Part shown: piece after piece, positions 52,696-61,791 of the stretch | How the letters are laid out: every line of letters begins with the position of its first letter | How positions within the stretch are numbered: the first letter of the stretch is position 1 | Assembly (NCBI RefSeq): GCF_002300165.1 | Contig: NZ_MLCE01000031.1 | Coordinates: forward strand, 309,034-373,033 | Direction of reading: 5' to 3' | Source of the DNA: Streptomyces sp. Tue6028 | GTDB taxonomy: Bacteria > Actinomycetota > Actinomycetes > Streptomycetales > Streptomycetaceae | DNA length: 64,000 bases | Notes under the pieces: generated by a model | Database searches by the model: none | The model's input: only the letters and a program-made list of their open reading frames with translations | Told to the model about the DNA's origin: nothing | Made by a program: the position numbers and the translations under genes

Positions 52696-53088
52696 ATGAG
52701 ATTCCCCCCACGAATCACTCGCATCGGCACGCTCGTCTCCCTCATGTCCGCCCTGCTCGTCGGCGGCACCGCGGTGGTCCCCGCCGACGCCGCGACCACG
52801 GCCGTCGGCAGCGTCTGTTACGGCGCACTGCCCTCACAGGCGCACGACACCCTGGACCTGATCGACGCGGGCGGCCCCTTCCCGTACTCCCAGGACGGGA
52901 CCGTCTTCCAGAACCGCGAGGGTGTGCTGCCTTCCCGGTCCTCCGGCTACTACCACGAGTACACGGTCATCACGCCCGGTTCCCCCACCCGCGGCGCCCG
53001 TCGCATCGTCACCGGCCAGGAGACCCAGGAGGACTACTACACCTCGGACCACTACGTGACGTTCAAGCTGGTCGACTTCGGCTGCTGA
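52696..53088 (+). CDS. Secreted guanyl-specific ribonuclease (RNase Sa type)
   Basis: A 130-aa precursor. After a signal peptide ('LVSLMSALLVGGTAVVPADA', cleavage near residue 33) the mature ~96 aa match Streptomyces RNases Sa/Sa3: 'VCYGALPSQAHDTLDLIDAG', 'GPFPYSQDGTVFQNREGVLP', 'SGYYHEYTVITPGSPTRGAR' and 'QEDYYTSDHYVTFKLVDFGC'. The catalytic Glu (in FQNRE), Arg (in TRGARR) and His (in SDHY) are present, as are the two Cys of the single disulfide. Start ATG at 52696 (MRFPPR) with GAAGG upstream; the frame opens at 52669. It cleaves RNA after G outside the cell. No barstar-like inhibitor gene adjoins. Confidence 0.93.
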   Translation: MRFPPRITRIGTLVSLMSALLVGGTAVVPADAATTAVGSVCYGALPSQAHDTLDLIDAGGPFPYSQDGTVFQNREGVLPSRSSGYYHEYTVITPGSPTRGARRIVTGQETQEDYYTSDHYVTFKLVDFGC

Positions 53089-53118
53089 ACCGCCCGTGAT
53101 CCCGGGGTGACCCGGCCC

Positions 53119-53155
53119 GCCGGAAGTCCGGTCCGCGATCAGCCGGACTTCCGGC
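53119..53155. terminator. Bidirectional terminator between RNase and small membrane gene
   Basis: Perfect 13-bp stem GCCGGAAGTCCGG (53119-53131) with 53143-53155, 11-base loop; its right arm encodes the last residues (SRKSG) of the convergent small membrane protein. Confidence 0.82.
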
Positions 53156-53354
53156 TCTCCGCCGCCGCGAACAGCGCGACCGAGAGCACGATGAGGGCGA
53201 CGCTCGCGTACACCTCGTAGCCGTCGAGGATATCGAGCCGGCGCACCACCCCCCACACTCCCGATACGTGCAACCGGCCGGTGATCGCCGGTATCAGACC
53301 CAGGACGCCCTGGACCAGGGCCACGAAACCGAGCACTTCGAGAATCCGCTTCAT
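53139..53354 (-). CDS. Small two-helix membrane protein
   Basis: A 71-aa protein with two hydrophobic segments, 'ILEVLGFVALVQGVLGLIPA' and 'YASVALIVLSVALFAAAESR', joined by a short polar loop ('RRLDILDGYEV'). ATG at 53354 with GAGG eight bases upstream. I do not know a function. It diverges from the histidine kinase at 53534; the 180 bp between contain both promoters, and the kinase may control it, though that is speculative. Confidence 0.68.
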   Translation of the reverse strand: MKRILEVLGFVALVQGVLGLIPAITGRLHVSGVWGVVRRLDILDGYEVYASVALIVLSVALFAAAESRKSG

Positions 53355-53533
53355 GGGACGACCCTCGCCCCACGGCCTCCCCACGACCATCGGCCGTGGG
53401 GCGAGCCCTGTCCGTCCCGAGTCTGCGGACCCCGCCGCACCGGAGCGCCGAAAGTCTGAAGGGCCGCGACTTTGGTCGACGATCACCGTCGCGATGCGGT
53501 GGCGCCGGTCGAGCCTGCGTAGATTTGTCGACT

Positions 53534-54916
53534 GTGAATGGTGACCATCCGGCGCGGCCGGCGCACGACGTACCGGGGCGGACGGCCGTGCCCCGCGCCC
53601 AGGCCGCGAAGACGGACCCGACGACCCTGCCGCACGGGGAGACGACCTCCCCGGAGGGCCTGGCCCCGCAGCCGGTGCCCTCGCTGCGCACCCCGTCCGC
53701 CCGGCGCTGGCTGCTTCCGTCGGCAATGATCGCGGAGCTGGACCTAGACGCCGGCCGCCCGGCCCGCTCCGGACGGCCGCGGCGCACCGTACGCGACTGG
53801 ATCGTCGACTTCGGCTGCTTCCTGCTCGCCCTGGCCATCGGTCTCGCCGCCGCGAACACGCTGACCAAGGACCCGAACACCCCCCATGCCCTGGCCGTCG
53901 TCGACCAGGTGCTCGGCGCGCTGGCCTGCGGGGCGGTCTGGCTGCGGCGCCGGTGGCCGCTGGGGCTGGCCATCGCCCTTCTCGCCGTCGGGCTGGTCTC
54001 CACCACCGCGGGCGGCGCCGGCCTGGTCGCCCTGTTCACGCTCGCCGTGCACCGGCCCTTCAAGTACGTGGGCACGCTCGCCGGCCTGCAGGTCGCACTG
54101 CTCCCGCTGTACTTCTGGCTGCGGCCCGACCCCGATCTGTCGTACCTCGCCGCGATCGCCGTCACCGCCCTGCTGACCGCCACGGTGGTCGGCTGGGGCA
54201 TGTTCGTCCGCTCCAAGCGGCAGCTCATGCTGAGCCTGCGGGACCGGGCCCGGCGCGCCGAGACGGAGGCGGAACTGCGGGCCGAGCAGGCCCAGCGGCT
54301 CGCCCGCGAGGCGATCGCGCGCGAGATGCACGACGTGCTCGCGCACCGGCTCACCCTGCTCAGCGTGCACGCGGGCGCCCTGGAGATCCGGCCCGACGCG
54401 CCCCACGAGGAGGTCGCGCGGGCGGCAGGCGTGATCCGGGAGAGCGCCCACGAGGCGCTTCAGGACCTGCGCGAGATCATCGGCGTGCTGCGCGCGGGGG
54501 ACTCCGACGAGGCCGGGCGACCGCAGCCGACGCTGGCCGCGCTCGACGCGCTGGTCACCGAGTCCCGTTCGGCCGGTATGAAGGTCGCCCTCGACAACCG
54601 CGTCGTCGACCCGGCCACCGTGCCCGCGTCCGTCGGACGCACCGCCTACCGGATCGCCCAGGAGGGACTCACCAACGCCCGCAAGCACGCGCCCGGCGCG
54701 GAGGTGACGGTGACGGTGTCGGGCGCGCCCGGCGACGGCCTGACGCTGTCCGTCCGCAACCCCGCCCCGCCGGGCGACGTCCCGCTCGTGCCCGGCTCCG
54801 GCCAGGGACTGATCGGTCTCACCGAACGCGCCACGCTCGCGGGCGGCCGACTGGAACACGGAGCCGAGGGCGACGGCGGTTTCCACGTCCGGGCCTGGCT
54901 GCCCTGGCCCGCCTGA
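53534..54916 (+). CDS. NarL-group sensor histidine kinase (orphan)
   Basis: A 460-aa membrane sensor kinase. Residues 1-80 are Pro/Arg-rich cytoplasmic; about five hydrophobic spans follow (90-225), without a large extracellular domain. The HisKA_3 phospho-acceptor is His266 in 'AIAREMHDVLAHRLTLLSVH', and the HATPase motif 'RIAQEGLTNARKHAPGAEVT' (N-box) lies near 375 with 'GSGQGLIGLTERATLAGGRL' (G-box) near 425. The GTG at 53534 lacks a good ribosome site; a start some codons later cannot be excluded. Such kinases almost always have a LuxR-type response regulator directly downstream; here a repeat region and a convergent oxidoreductase follow instead. Confidence 0.87.
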   Translation: MNGDHPARPAHDVPGRTAVPRAQAAKTDPTTLPHGETTSPEGLAPQPVPSLRTPSARRWLLPSAMIAELDLDAGRPARSGRPRRTVRDWIVDFGCFLLALAIGLAAANTLTKDPNTPHALAVVDQVLGALACGAVWLRRRWPLGLAIALLAVGLVSTTAGGAGLVALFTLAVHRPFKYVGTLAGLQVALLPLYFWLRPDPDLSYLAAIAVTALLTATVVGWGMFVRSKRQLMLSLRDRARRAETEAELRAEQAQRLAREAIAREMHDVLAHRLTLLSVHAGALEIRPDAPHEEVARAAGVIRESAHEALQDLREIIGVLRAGDSDEAGRPQPTLAALDALVTESRSAGMKVALDNRVVDPATVPASVGRTAYRIAQEGLTNARKHAPGAEVTVTVSGAPGDGLTLSVRNPAPPGDVPLVPGSGQGLIGLTERATLAGGRLEHGAEGDGGFHVRAWLPWPA

Positions 54917-54960
54917 CACCGGCCCCCTCATGCTTGTGAACCGGGCTCAGGGGCGAAGCT

Positions 54961-55183
54961 CCAGGCCAGGTCGGGGGCGTACTCGGGCGTGGGGCCAGGC
55001 GCGAGGCTTCAGCCCGTCCGGCGTTCGAGGACGAGGCCGTCCAGGCCGATGCGAGCGAGCCGGAGGCGGAGCCCGGGGTGGTAAGTGCGGGTGTCCTGGT
55101 CAGGGTCGTACTCGGGTGTGGGGTCAGGGGGGGAGGTTTCAGCCCGTCCGGCGTTCGAGGACGAGGCCGTCCGGGCCGATACG
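54961..55183. repeat. 130-bp duplicated intergenic unit with dispersed Streptomyces repeat
   Basis: The words AGCCCGTCCGGCGTTCGAGG + ACGAGGCCGTCC occur at 55011-55042 and again at 55141-55172, 130 bp apart. The preceding 50 bases (GGTC..GTACTCGGG.GTGGGG) are also duplicated with mismatches. A further copy is at 63803. The gap 54917-55208 has no gene. Confidence 0.82.
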
Positions 55184-55208
55184 GGGGCCGGGGGCGGAGC
55201 CCCCGGGG

Positions 55209-56186
55209 TCAGGTGCCCGGACGCAGGATCACCCTGCGTCCGTGGAGCTCACCCCGCTCCATGCGCCGATGCACCTCCGCCGCCGCACTCAACGGCAGCA
55301 CCTCCGTGCTCCGCGGACGCAGCAGACCGGCGGACAGCAGGTCGTTGATGGCGTCCGCCGCCGACGCCAGCTCGGCCGGCGTGGCGTGGGAGATCGCGAA
55401 CCCCCGCACGGACGCGTCCTTCATGTAGAGCGGCCCCACCGGCAGCACCGGCTCGTCCTTCGCCCCCGCGAGCAGCACGATGCGGCCTCGGTGCGCGAGC
55501 AGCGCGACGGCCGAGGCGAGGTCGTTGTGACCGGAGGTGTCGACGTGCAGGCCCACCCCGTCGGGGGCCAGCCGCGACAGACGACCCCTGAGATCCGGGT
55601 CGCGGTAGTCCACGACCGCCGCGGCGCCCAGGTCCCGGCAGTAGTCGTGGTCCCGGGGCGACGCCGTCGCGATGACACGGGCACCCGCCCGGACCGCGAG
55701 GACGACCAGCGCGGCCCCCACGTTCCCCGCCGCGCCGCCGACCACCACGGTCTCGCCGGACGCCAGGCCGCCGTGCGTGAACAGGGCGAGATACGCGGTC
55801 GCCGCGGGGTGGACCACGGCCACGGCGACCTCGGGATCCACGCCCGGCGGCAGCGGGTACAGCCGGTCCAGGGACACCACGGCCTGCTCGGCCGCCGCAC
55901 CCTGACGCCCGCCGTGCCCGAGGCTGTTGCACCACACGGCGTCACCGACCGAGAAGCCGCCGCCGGGCTTCGCGACCGTGCCCACCAGGTCGCGACCGAC
56001 GACGAAGGGAAACTCCAGCGGCGTACGGAACACCCCTGAACGCACGAAGGTGTCGACGGGGTTGACCGTGGTGGCCCGCACGTCGACGAGTACCTCGCCC
56101 GGGCCCGGCACAGGTGCGGCGAGCTCTCCGTAGCGAATGACGTCGGGTGGGCCGAGCTGTTCGGCATAAGCGGCACGCATGGCCAT
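55209..56186 (-). CDS. Zinc-less quinone oxidoreductase (MDR family)
   Basis: A 325-aa medium-chain dehydrogenase/reductase. The GroES-like N-terminus reads 'PVPGPGEVLVDVRATTVNPV' then 'FPFVVGRDLVGTVAKPGGGF'. The Rossmann motif is 'VVVGGAAGNVGAALVVLAVR' (G-x-A-x-x-V-G) near 150, and the C-terminal part includes 'GRIVLLAGAKDEPVLPVGPL'. No structural or catalytic Zn cysteines, so it groups with NADPH:quinone reductases. Start ATG at 56186 with GGAAGA six bases upstream; ATG 56180 is an alternative. It diverges from the SRPBCC gene of the last operon across 204 bp and might be co-regulated with it. Confidence 0.86.
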   Translation of the reverse strand: MAMRAAYAEQLGPPDVIRYGELAAPVPGPGEVLVDVRATTVNPVDTFVRSGVFRTPLEFPFVVGRDLVGTVAKPGGGFSVGDAVWCNSLGHGGRQGAAAEQAVVSLDRLYPLPPGVDPEVAVAVVHPAATAYLALFTHGGLASGETVVVGGAAGNVGAALVVLAVRAGARVIATASPRDHDYCRDLGAAAVVDYRDPDLRGRLSRLAPDGVGLHVDTSGHNDLASAVALLAHRGRIVLLAGAKDEPVLPVGPLYMKDASVRGFAISHATPAELASAADAINDLLSAGLLRPRSTEVLPLSAAAEVHRRMERGELHGRRVILRPGT

Positions 56187-56390
56187 GGATTCTTCCACCG
56201 GGTGGGCGCACCCGGGCGAAACGCGCGCGTTCTTCGTCAAGTCGTCCGCAATTCCCTCCCGCCGCACTCCGAAGATGAGGAACCCGGAAGCGCCGCGGAC
56301 TTGACGGACCCGCACGGGCACTTTTGCCCGCGCTCCCCGAGCGGCGCAGCATTCCGGGCATCAGCCGATAACACCGGGAGAGACAAGACC

Positions 56391-56957
56391 GTGGGTGACA
56401 ACACCGTGAGTGAGAAAGTCCCGGGGGAGACCCCGCTGTTCCGCGCCGCGGCCGACGCGCACGTCGACGCCACGCCCCTGCAGGTCTACTCCGTCGTCAG
56501 CGACCTCGGCCGCAGCGGCGACTGGAGCGAGGAGTGCGTCGGAGGCGAGTGGGTGGAGGGCGAGCCCGCCACCGTGGGCGCCGTCTTCCGCGGTGAGAAC
56601 CACCGCGAGAAGGACGTGGTGGCCTGGGCGCCCGTCGTACGCGGCTCCTGGAGCACCCGGTCCGAGGTGATCGCCGCGGAGCCCGGCGCCACGTTCTCCT
56701 GGGCGATCCAGGACTCGGCGGGACGCGCCCAGGAGAGTGTCTGGACCTTCGACATCGAGCCCGACGGCACCGGTAGCCGGCTGGTCCACCACTTCCGGAT
56801 GGGCGCCGCCACGGAGGGAATCCGCGGGATCACCGCAGAGATGGACGCGGAGCAGAAGCAGAAGTTCTTCGCCGACTGGGGCGCCAAGCTGGAAAAGGAC
56901 CTGGCGGCGACCGTCAAGCGCATCAAGGACGTCATCGAAGGCGAATTCAAGAGCTGA
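56391..56957 (+). CDS. SRPBCC-family (polyketide-cyclase/START-like) protein
   Basis: A 188-aa protein of the SRPBCC/Bet v1 fold: 'DATPLQVYSVVSDLGRSGDW' at the start of the domain and 'GSRLVHHFRMGAATEGIRGI' before a C-terminal helix of Lys/Glu ('DLAATVKRIKDVIEGEFKS'). Such proteins bind hydrophobic small molecules and in biosynthetic clusters serve as cyclases or aromatases; elsewhere they are simple binders. GTG start at 56391 with GGGAGAGA upstream; an in-frame GTG at 56406 is possible. It is the first gene of a five-gene operon, 40 bp before the AMP ligase. Confidence 0.8.
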   Translation: MGDNTVSEKVPGETPLFRAAADAHVDATPLQVYSVVSDLGRSGDWSEECVGGEWVEGEPATVGAVFRGENHREKDVVAWAPVVRGSWSTRSEVIAAEPGATFSWAIQDSAGRAQESVWTFDIEPDGTGSRLVHHFRMGAATEGIRGITAEMDAEQKQKFFADWGAKLEKDLAATVKRIKDVIEGEFKS

Positions 56958-56997
56958 ATTCCGAGCCTGTTGAGCCTGGGTAGGAGAGGGCGAGCAC

Positions 56998-58566
56998 GTG
57001 TTGCTGCAACGGATAGGAAACCGGGGAATCCGGCTCGGGACGCTCTTCGAGCGAGCGGCCGCCCGGCACCCCGCGAACGTACTGATACTCGACCACGATC
57101 TCGACATCGCGCCCGGACTCGGGCGCCGCGCCACGGTCGCCGAAGTCGCCGACCTGGTCGACGACTTCGCGTCCCGGCTGTGGGCGGCACGGGTCAGGCC
57201 CGGCGACCGGGTGGTCATCTACAAGTCCGACGGATTCGACATCACCCTGCTCGCCTGTGCCACGGCCCGGGTCGGTGCCGTACCGGTGCTGCTGTCGCCG
57301 AAGCTCGACGGCGGGACGGTGACCGAGCTGGTGCGGCGCACCGACCGCCCGTACCTCGTCACCGACCAGGCGAAGCTGGAGGAGGAACTGCCCGACTCGG
57401 TCGTCGGACTGGCCTCCGCCGTGCTGCTGACCTCCGGAACGCACCCGGCGGCCACCCCGCTCGCCGACTTCGAGGGCGTCGACCGGGTCGCGCCGGTGAC
57501 CATGCCGCCCGAGCACCCGACGCTCATCACCCACACCTCCGGGACCACCGGCACACCGAAGCTCGCCGTCCACACCGGGCGGACCCTGCAGGCGCGTTAC
57601 CGGCCGCAGGCCTCCGTCGTCGGCCCGCTCGTCCGCGGCCGCGAGACGATCGCCATGCACGTGTCGTTCGTGCACTCGCGGCTCTTCACGGCACTCGCGA
57701 TCTCGCTGCACCGCGGATTCCCCGTCGTCGTGCTGGCCGACTCCGACCCGGCGCACGTGGGGGACCTGTTCGCACAGCTGCGGCCGGGAATCCTGGAGGC
57801 GCACCCCAACTCCTTCATGAAATGGGAGGAGTTGGCCGACGACCCGCGCCGTCCGCTGTCCAACGTCAAGCTGTACAGCAGCACCTTCGACGCCATCCAC
57901 CCCCGGACCGTGCGGCGGCTGCTGGCCGCCACCGACCGCCGGGCCCCCGTCTTCGGCCAGCTCTACGGACAGAGCGAGATCGGCCCCGCCGTGGTGCGCT
58001 CCTTCAGCAGGCGACGGCCCGAAGAGGCCGACGGACGCTGCGTGGGCATGCCGTTCCCCGGCATGACCGACGTCCGCGTCGTCAGCCGCAACGGCCGGCC
58101 GCCGTCCAAGGACAACCCCGGATTCATCGAGGTCAAGAGCGACGGCCGCATCGTCACCTACCTCGGCGAGCAGGAGCGCTACGACAAGCAGCTGTCGGAC
58201 GGCGGCTGGTGGCGCATGGGCGACGTGGGCTACCGCACCAAGTGGGGCTGTCTGCACCTGCTGGACCGGGAGGTCGACGTCATCGAGGGCTTCGGCTCCA
58301 CGCTGGCCGCCGAGGACCGCCTGTTCGCCCGGCTCGACGACCTCGCCGAGGTCATCATCATCCCCGGCGCGGACGGCACGGCCGTCCCCGTGGTGTGCAC
58401 CAAGGACGACGTACCGCTGGACCTCGACGCATGGCGGTCCGCGGCCGAGGGCCTGCCGCCCATGGCGGACCCCGTCCAGTGGCGGCTCGCCGATCTGCCG
58501 CAGACGGCCACCACGAAGATCAAGCGCCTGGAACTGGCGCGCGTCCTCACGAACCAGGGCGGCTGA
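56998..58566 (+). CDS. AMP-dependent ligase, possible CreM-like diazotase
   Basis: A 522-aa ANL-superfamily enzyme. 'TLITHTSGTTGTPKLAVHTG' is the phosphate loop, 'PVFGQLYGQSEIGPAVV' the A5 region, 'WWRMGDVGYRTKWGCLHLLD' the A7 region, and 'TATTKIKRLELARVL' holds the A10 lysine. The core of A8 is unusual, 'REVDVIEGFGSTLAAEDRLF', without the common KxxI-GE(N/K) text. CreM of cremeomycin, which uses nitrite and ATP to diazotise an aryl amine, is an AMP ligase of this kind, and the two last genes of this operon look like nitrous-acid genes. Ordinary acyl-CoA or acyl-adenylate formation is the simpler alternative. GTG start with GGAGAGGG upstream. Confidence 0.78.
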   Translation: MLLQRIGNRGIRLGTLFERAAARHPANVLILDHDLDIAPGLGRRATVAEVADLVDDFASRLWAARVRPGDRVVIYKSDGFDITLLACATARVGAVPVLLSPKLDGGTVTELVRRTDRPYLVTDQAKLEEELPDSVVGLASAVLLTSGTHPAATPLADFEGVDRVAPVTMPPEHPTLITHTSGTTGTPKLAVHTGRTLQARYRPQASVVGPLVRGRETIAMHVSFVHSRLFTALAISLHRGFPVVVLADSDPAHVGDLFAQLRPGILEAHPNSFMKWEELADDPRRPLSNVKLYSSTFDAIHPRTVRRLLAATDRRAPVFGQLYGQSEIGPAVVRSFSRRRPEEADGRCVGMPFPGMTDVRVVSRNGRPPSKDNPGFIEVKSDGRIVTYLGEQERYDKQLSDGGWWRMGDVGYRTKWGCLHLLDREVDVIEGFGSTLAAEDRLFARLDDLAEVIIIPGADGTAVPVVCTKDDVPLDLDAWRSAAEGLPPMADPVQWRLADLPQTATTKIKRLELARVLTNQGG

Positions 58567-58570
58567 CACC

Positions 58571-59809
58571 ATGATCGAGGCAGTCATCACCGGCGGTGGC
58601 ATAGGCGGGCTCGCCACCGCGCTCGGCCTGGCCCGCGGCGGCCATCGGGCCGTCGTCCTGGAAAGGGCCCCCGAGTTCGCCGAGATCGGCGCCGGCATCC
58701 AGCTGGCCCCCAACGGAATCCACGCGCTCGACCGGCTCGGCGTCGGCGCCGAGGCGCGCTCCCTCGCCGTCCGCATGGACGAACTGCGGTTCATGGACGG
58801 GGTGACGGGCGAACACGTCACCAGCGTGCCGCTCACCGAGGAGTACCGCCGCAGGTTCCGCAACCCGTACGTCGTCGTGCACCGCGCCGAGCTGCACGCC
58901 GTGCTCCTCGACGCCTGCCGGGCCTGGGACACCGTCGAACTGCGCGGCGGGAGCGCCGTCACCGGATACGAGCAGACCTCCACCGGCGCAAGTGCCGTAC
59001 TGGACACCGGCGAACGGGTCCACGGCGACGCCCTGATCGGCGCCGACGGCATCAACTCCAACGTCCGCGCCCAGCTCGTCGGCGACGGCGAACCCCGCGT
59101 CTCCGGGATCACCGTGTACCGCGCGGTCATCCCCATGGACCAGGTGCCGCCGGAACTGCGCCGCGACACCTCCGTGGTGTGGTGGACCGGGCCCGGCTGC
59201 CACTTCGTGCACTACCCGATCGCCGGCGGCAAGTACCTCAACCTCGCGGGCAGCAAGGACGACGGAGGCACTCGAGCCTTCGCCGGCGTACCCGTCGAAA
59301 AGGCCCACGTACGCAGGCAGTTCGCCACCCTCGGCCAGGACGCGCAGCGTCTTGTCGAGCTCGGCGACGGCTGGCGGTCCTGGATGCTCGTCGACCGCGA
59401 CCCGGTCGACACCTGGACCGACGGACGCGTCGCCCTGCTCGGCGACGCCGCCCACCCCATGCTGCACTACGCGGCACAAGGCGCCTGCCAGGCCCTGGAG
59501 GACGCAGTCCACCTCGGAGACCTGCTGGAGGACGGCAGCGGGGACGACGTGTCCCAGCGCTTCGAGAAGTACACCGCGGACCGCCGCGAACGCACCGCCG
59601 CCATCCAGCTCGCCGCACGCGAGAGCACCCGGCTGTGGCACCCCGCGGGGGGCGCCGCGCTCGCCAGGAACGCCCTCCTCTCCAAGCTCACCCCCGGACA
59701 ACTGCACGACCAGGTCGCCTGGATGCACGGCGCCCGCGACTTCGGCGCCACCACCCCCGCACCGGCCTACCTTCCCACCCACCCGAATCAGAACGGAGTT
59801 CAGGAATGA
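58571..59809 (+). CDS. FAD-dependent aromatic hydroxylase (salicylate / 3-hydroxybenzoate 6-hydroxylase-like)
   Basis: A 412-aa class A flavoprotein monooxygenase. 'VITGGGIGGLATALGLARGG' is the FAD dinucleotide motif, 'DALIGADGINSNVRAQLVGD' the DG motif near 155, and 'RVALLGDAAHPMLHYAAQGA' followed by CQALEDAVHLG the GD motif near 288. Sequence and length resemble salicylate 1-hydroxylase and 3-hydroxybenzoate 6-hydroxylase, which hydroxylate a phenolic acid using NAD(P)H and O2. The start lies four bases after the ligase stop, with no ribosome site of its own, so it depends on coupling. It overlaps the next gene by four bases (ATGA). Confidence 0.88.
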   Translation: MIEAVITGGGIGGLATALGLARGGHRAVVLERAPEFAEIGAGIQLAPNGIHALDRLGVGAEARSLAVRMDELRFMDGVTGEHVTSVPLTEEYRRRFRNPYVVVHRAELHAVLLDACRAWDTVELRGGSAVTGYEQTSTGASAVLDTGERVHGDALIGADGINSNVRAQLVGDGEPRVSGITVYRAVIPMDQVPPELRRDTSVVWWTGPGCHFVHYPIAGGKYLNLAGSKDDGGTRAFAGVPVEKAHVRRQFATLGQDAQRLVELGDGWRSWMLVDRDPVDTWTDGRVALLGDAAHPMLHYAAQGACQALEDAVHLGDLLEDGSGDDVSQRFEKYTADRRERTAAIQLAARESTRLWHPAGGAALARNALLSKLTPGQLHDQVAWMHGARDFGATTPAPAYLPTHPNQNGVQE

Positions 59810-61791
59810 GCAGCAGCCGTCTCCAGGTCGCCATAGTCGGTGCCGGACCGCGCGGACTGTCCGTACTGGAGCGCCTGTGCGCCGGCGAGCGCAAGCGGCC
59901 CACGCACACGGAAGTCGTCGTGCACGTCGTGGACCCGTCCCCGGCGGGTGCCGGCGCGGTCTGGCGCGCGGAACAGTCCCGGCATCTGCTCACCAACACG
60001 GTGGCCTCGCAGATCACCGTCTACACGGACGACAGCGCGCAGATCGAGGGCCCCATCGAGCCGGGTCCGAGCCTGTACGAATGGGCCCAGGGCCTCTCCC
60101 TGCTCGGCCAGTTCGGCGGCTACGACAACGACACCCTCGACGAGGCCGAGCGCCTCGGCCCCGACTCGTACCCCAGCCGCGCCTTCTACGGCCGCTACCT
60201 GCACGACGCCTTCAAGCGTGTCGTCGCCCGCGCCCCCCAGCACGTCACCATCACGGTCCACGCCTCCCGCGCGGTGGCCATGGCCGACACGCACGGCGTC
60301 CCCGGCGGCCCGCAGGGCCTGCGCTTGGAGGACGGCACGCGTCTGAACCAGCTCGACGCGATCATCCTGGCGCAGGGCCACCTCCCGGCGCGCCTCACCC
60401 CGCGCGAGGCCCGCACCGCGAGTCTGGCCCGGATCCACTACCTGACCTACATCACGCCCTGCAACCCGGCCGACGCCGACCTCAGCTCCGTCGCGCCCGG
60501 CCAGAACGTCCTGATCCGCGGCCTCGGCCTCAACTTCTTCGACCACATGGCCCTGTTCACCCTCGGCCGCGGCGGCAGCTTCGTCGAGGAGGACGGCAAG
60601 CTCGTCTACCACCCCTCCGGCCGCGAGCCCAAGCTGTACGCCTTCTCCCGGCGCGGCGTCCCGTACCACGCGCGCGGCGAGAACGAGAAGGGCGCGTACG
60701 GGCGTTACTACCCGAAGCTGCTCACCGGCCAGTACATCGAGGACCTCCGCAAGCGCTCCGAGGACGGCGAGCGCATCAACTTCACAGCCGACCTGTGGCC
60801 GTACATCTCCCGCGAGGTGGAGAGCGTCTTCTACGGAACGCTGCTGTCCGCCAAGGGCCGTGAGGAGGACCGCGAGGCGCTGGTGAGCGCCTACCTCGCC
60901 CTGCCGGAGGGCGAGAGTCCCGACGCGCTGCTCGACTCGTACGGCATCGACAGCACCGAGCGCTGGGACTGGGAGAAGCTCTCCCGGCCCTACGGCAGCC
61001 GGAAGTTCACCGACCGCGACGACTTCCAGGAGTGGCTCCTCGACTACCTGCGCGCCGACGTGACCGCGGCCCGCTCCGGCAACGTCAGCGGACCGCTCAA
61101 GGCCGCCCTCGACGTCCTGCGCGACCTGCGCAACGAGATCCGGCTCGCCGTCGACCACGGAGGCCTGGAGGGCAACTCGCACCGCGACGACCTGGAAGGC
61201 TGGTACACACCGCTCAACGCCTTCCTGTCCATCGGCCCGCCCGCCGCCCGTATCGAGCAGATGGTCGCGCTCATCGAGGCCGGCGTCCTGGAGATCACCG
61301 GACCCGGCACCCAGGTCCGGCTCGACACCCGCAACCAGGTCTTCGTCGCCGACTCCAGCGCCGTGCCCGGCACGCCGGTGCGCGCCACGGCGCTCATCGA
61401 GGCCCGGCTGCCCGAGCCCGACATCCGGCGCACCGACGACCCGCTGCTCAGCCACCTGATCAACACCGAGCAGGCGGGCCCGTTCCGGATCGACGGCAGC
61501 TGCGGTACCACGTACGAGACCGGCGGACTCGCCGTCACCGAGCGGCCCAACCGGCTCCTCGACGCCCGCGGGCGCGCGCACCCGCGTCGCTTCGCCTATG
61601 GCGTGCCCACCGAGTCCGTGCACTGGGTGACCGCGGCGGGCATCCGGCCCGGCGTCGACTCGGTGACCCTCGGCGACTCCGACGCGATCGCCCGTGCCGT
61701 CCTCGGACTGCCGCCGGCGTCCCAGGTCCCCGCGGCCGTACGGCCGGTGACCGACGAGACGGACACCGACCTGACAGGAGTGATCGTGTGA
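59806..61791 (+). CDS. FAD/NAD(P)-binding protein, putative CreE-like aspartate N-monooxygenase
   Basis: A 661-aa flavoenzyme-like protein. 'QVAIVGAGPRGLSVLERLCA' is the FAD motif; 'RHLLTNTVASQITVYTDDSA' and 'YPSRAFYGRYLHDAFKRVVA' are typical of the NAD_binding_9 family. 'AIILAQGHLPARLTPREART' is the ATG-like segment near 185 and 'QNVLIRGLGLNFFDHMALFT' a second nucleotide-binding region near 230. Proteins of this sort and size beside a fumarase-type lyase are the CreE/FzmM/KinM enzymes that oxidise L-aspartate to nitrosuccinate. ATG at 59806 has AGGA upstream and overlaps the hydroxylase stop; its own stop overlaps the lyase start. The CreE assignment is inference from family memory plus adjacency. 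Confidence 0.72.
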   Translation: MSSSRLQVAIVGAGPRGLSVLERLCAGERKRPTHTEVVVHVVDPSPAGAGAVWRAEQSRHLLTNTVASQITVYTDDSAQIEGPIEPGPSLYEWAQGLSLLGQFGGYDNDTLDEAERLGPDSYPSRAFYGRYLHDAFKRVVARAPQHVTITVHASRAVAMADTHGVPGGPQGLRLEDGTRLNQLDAIILAQGHLPARLTPREARTASLARIHYLTYITPCNPADADLSSVAPGQNVLIRGLGLNFFDHMALFTLGRGGSFVEEDGKLVYHPSGREPKLYAFSRRGVPYHARGENEKGAYGRYYPKLLTGQYIEDLRKRSEDGERINFTADLWPYISREVESVFYGTLLSAKGREEDREALVSAYLALPEGESPDALLDSYGIDSTERWDWEKLSRPYGSRKFTDRDDFQEWLLDYLRADVTAARSGNVSGPLKAALDVLRDLRNEIRLAVDHGGLEGNSHRDDLEGWYTPLNAFLSIGPPAARIEQMVALIEAGVLEITGPGTQVRLDTRNQVFVADSSAVPGTPVRATALIEARLPEPDIRRTDDPLLSHLINTEQAGPFRIDGSCGTTYETGGLAVTERPNRLLDARGRAHPRRFAYGVPTESVHWVTAAGIRPGVDSVTLGDSDAIARAVLGLPPASQVPAAVRPVTDETDTDLTGVIV

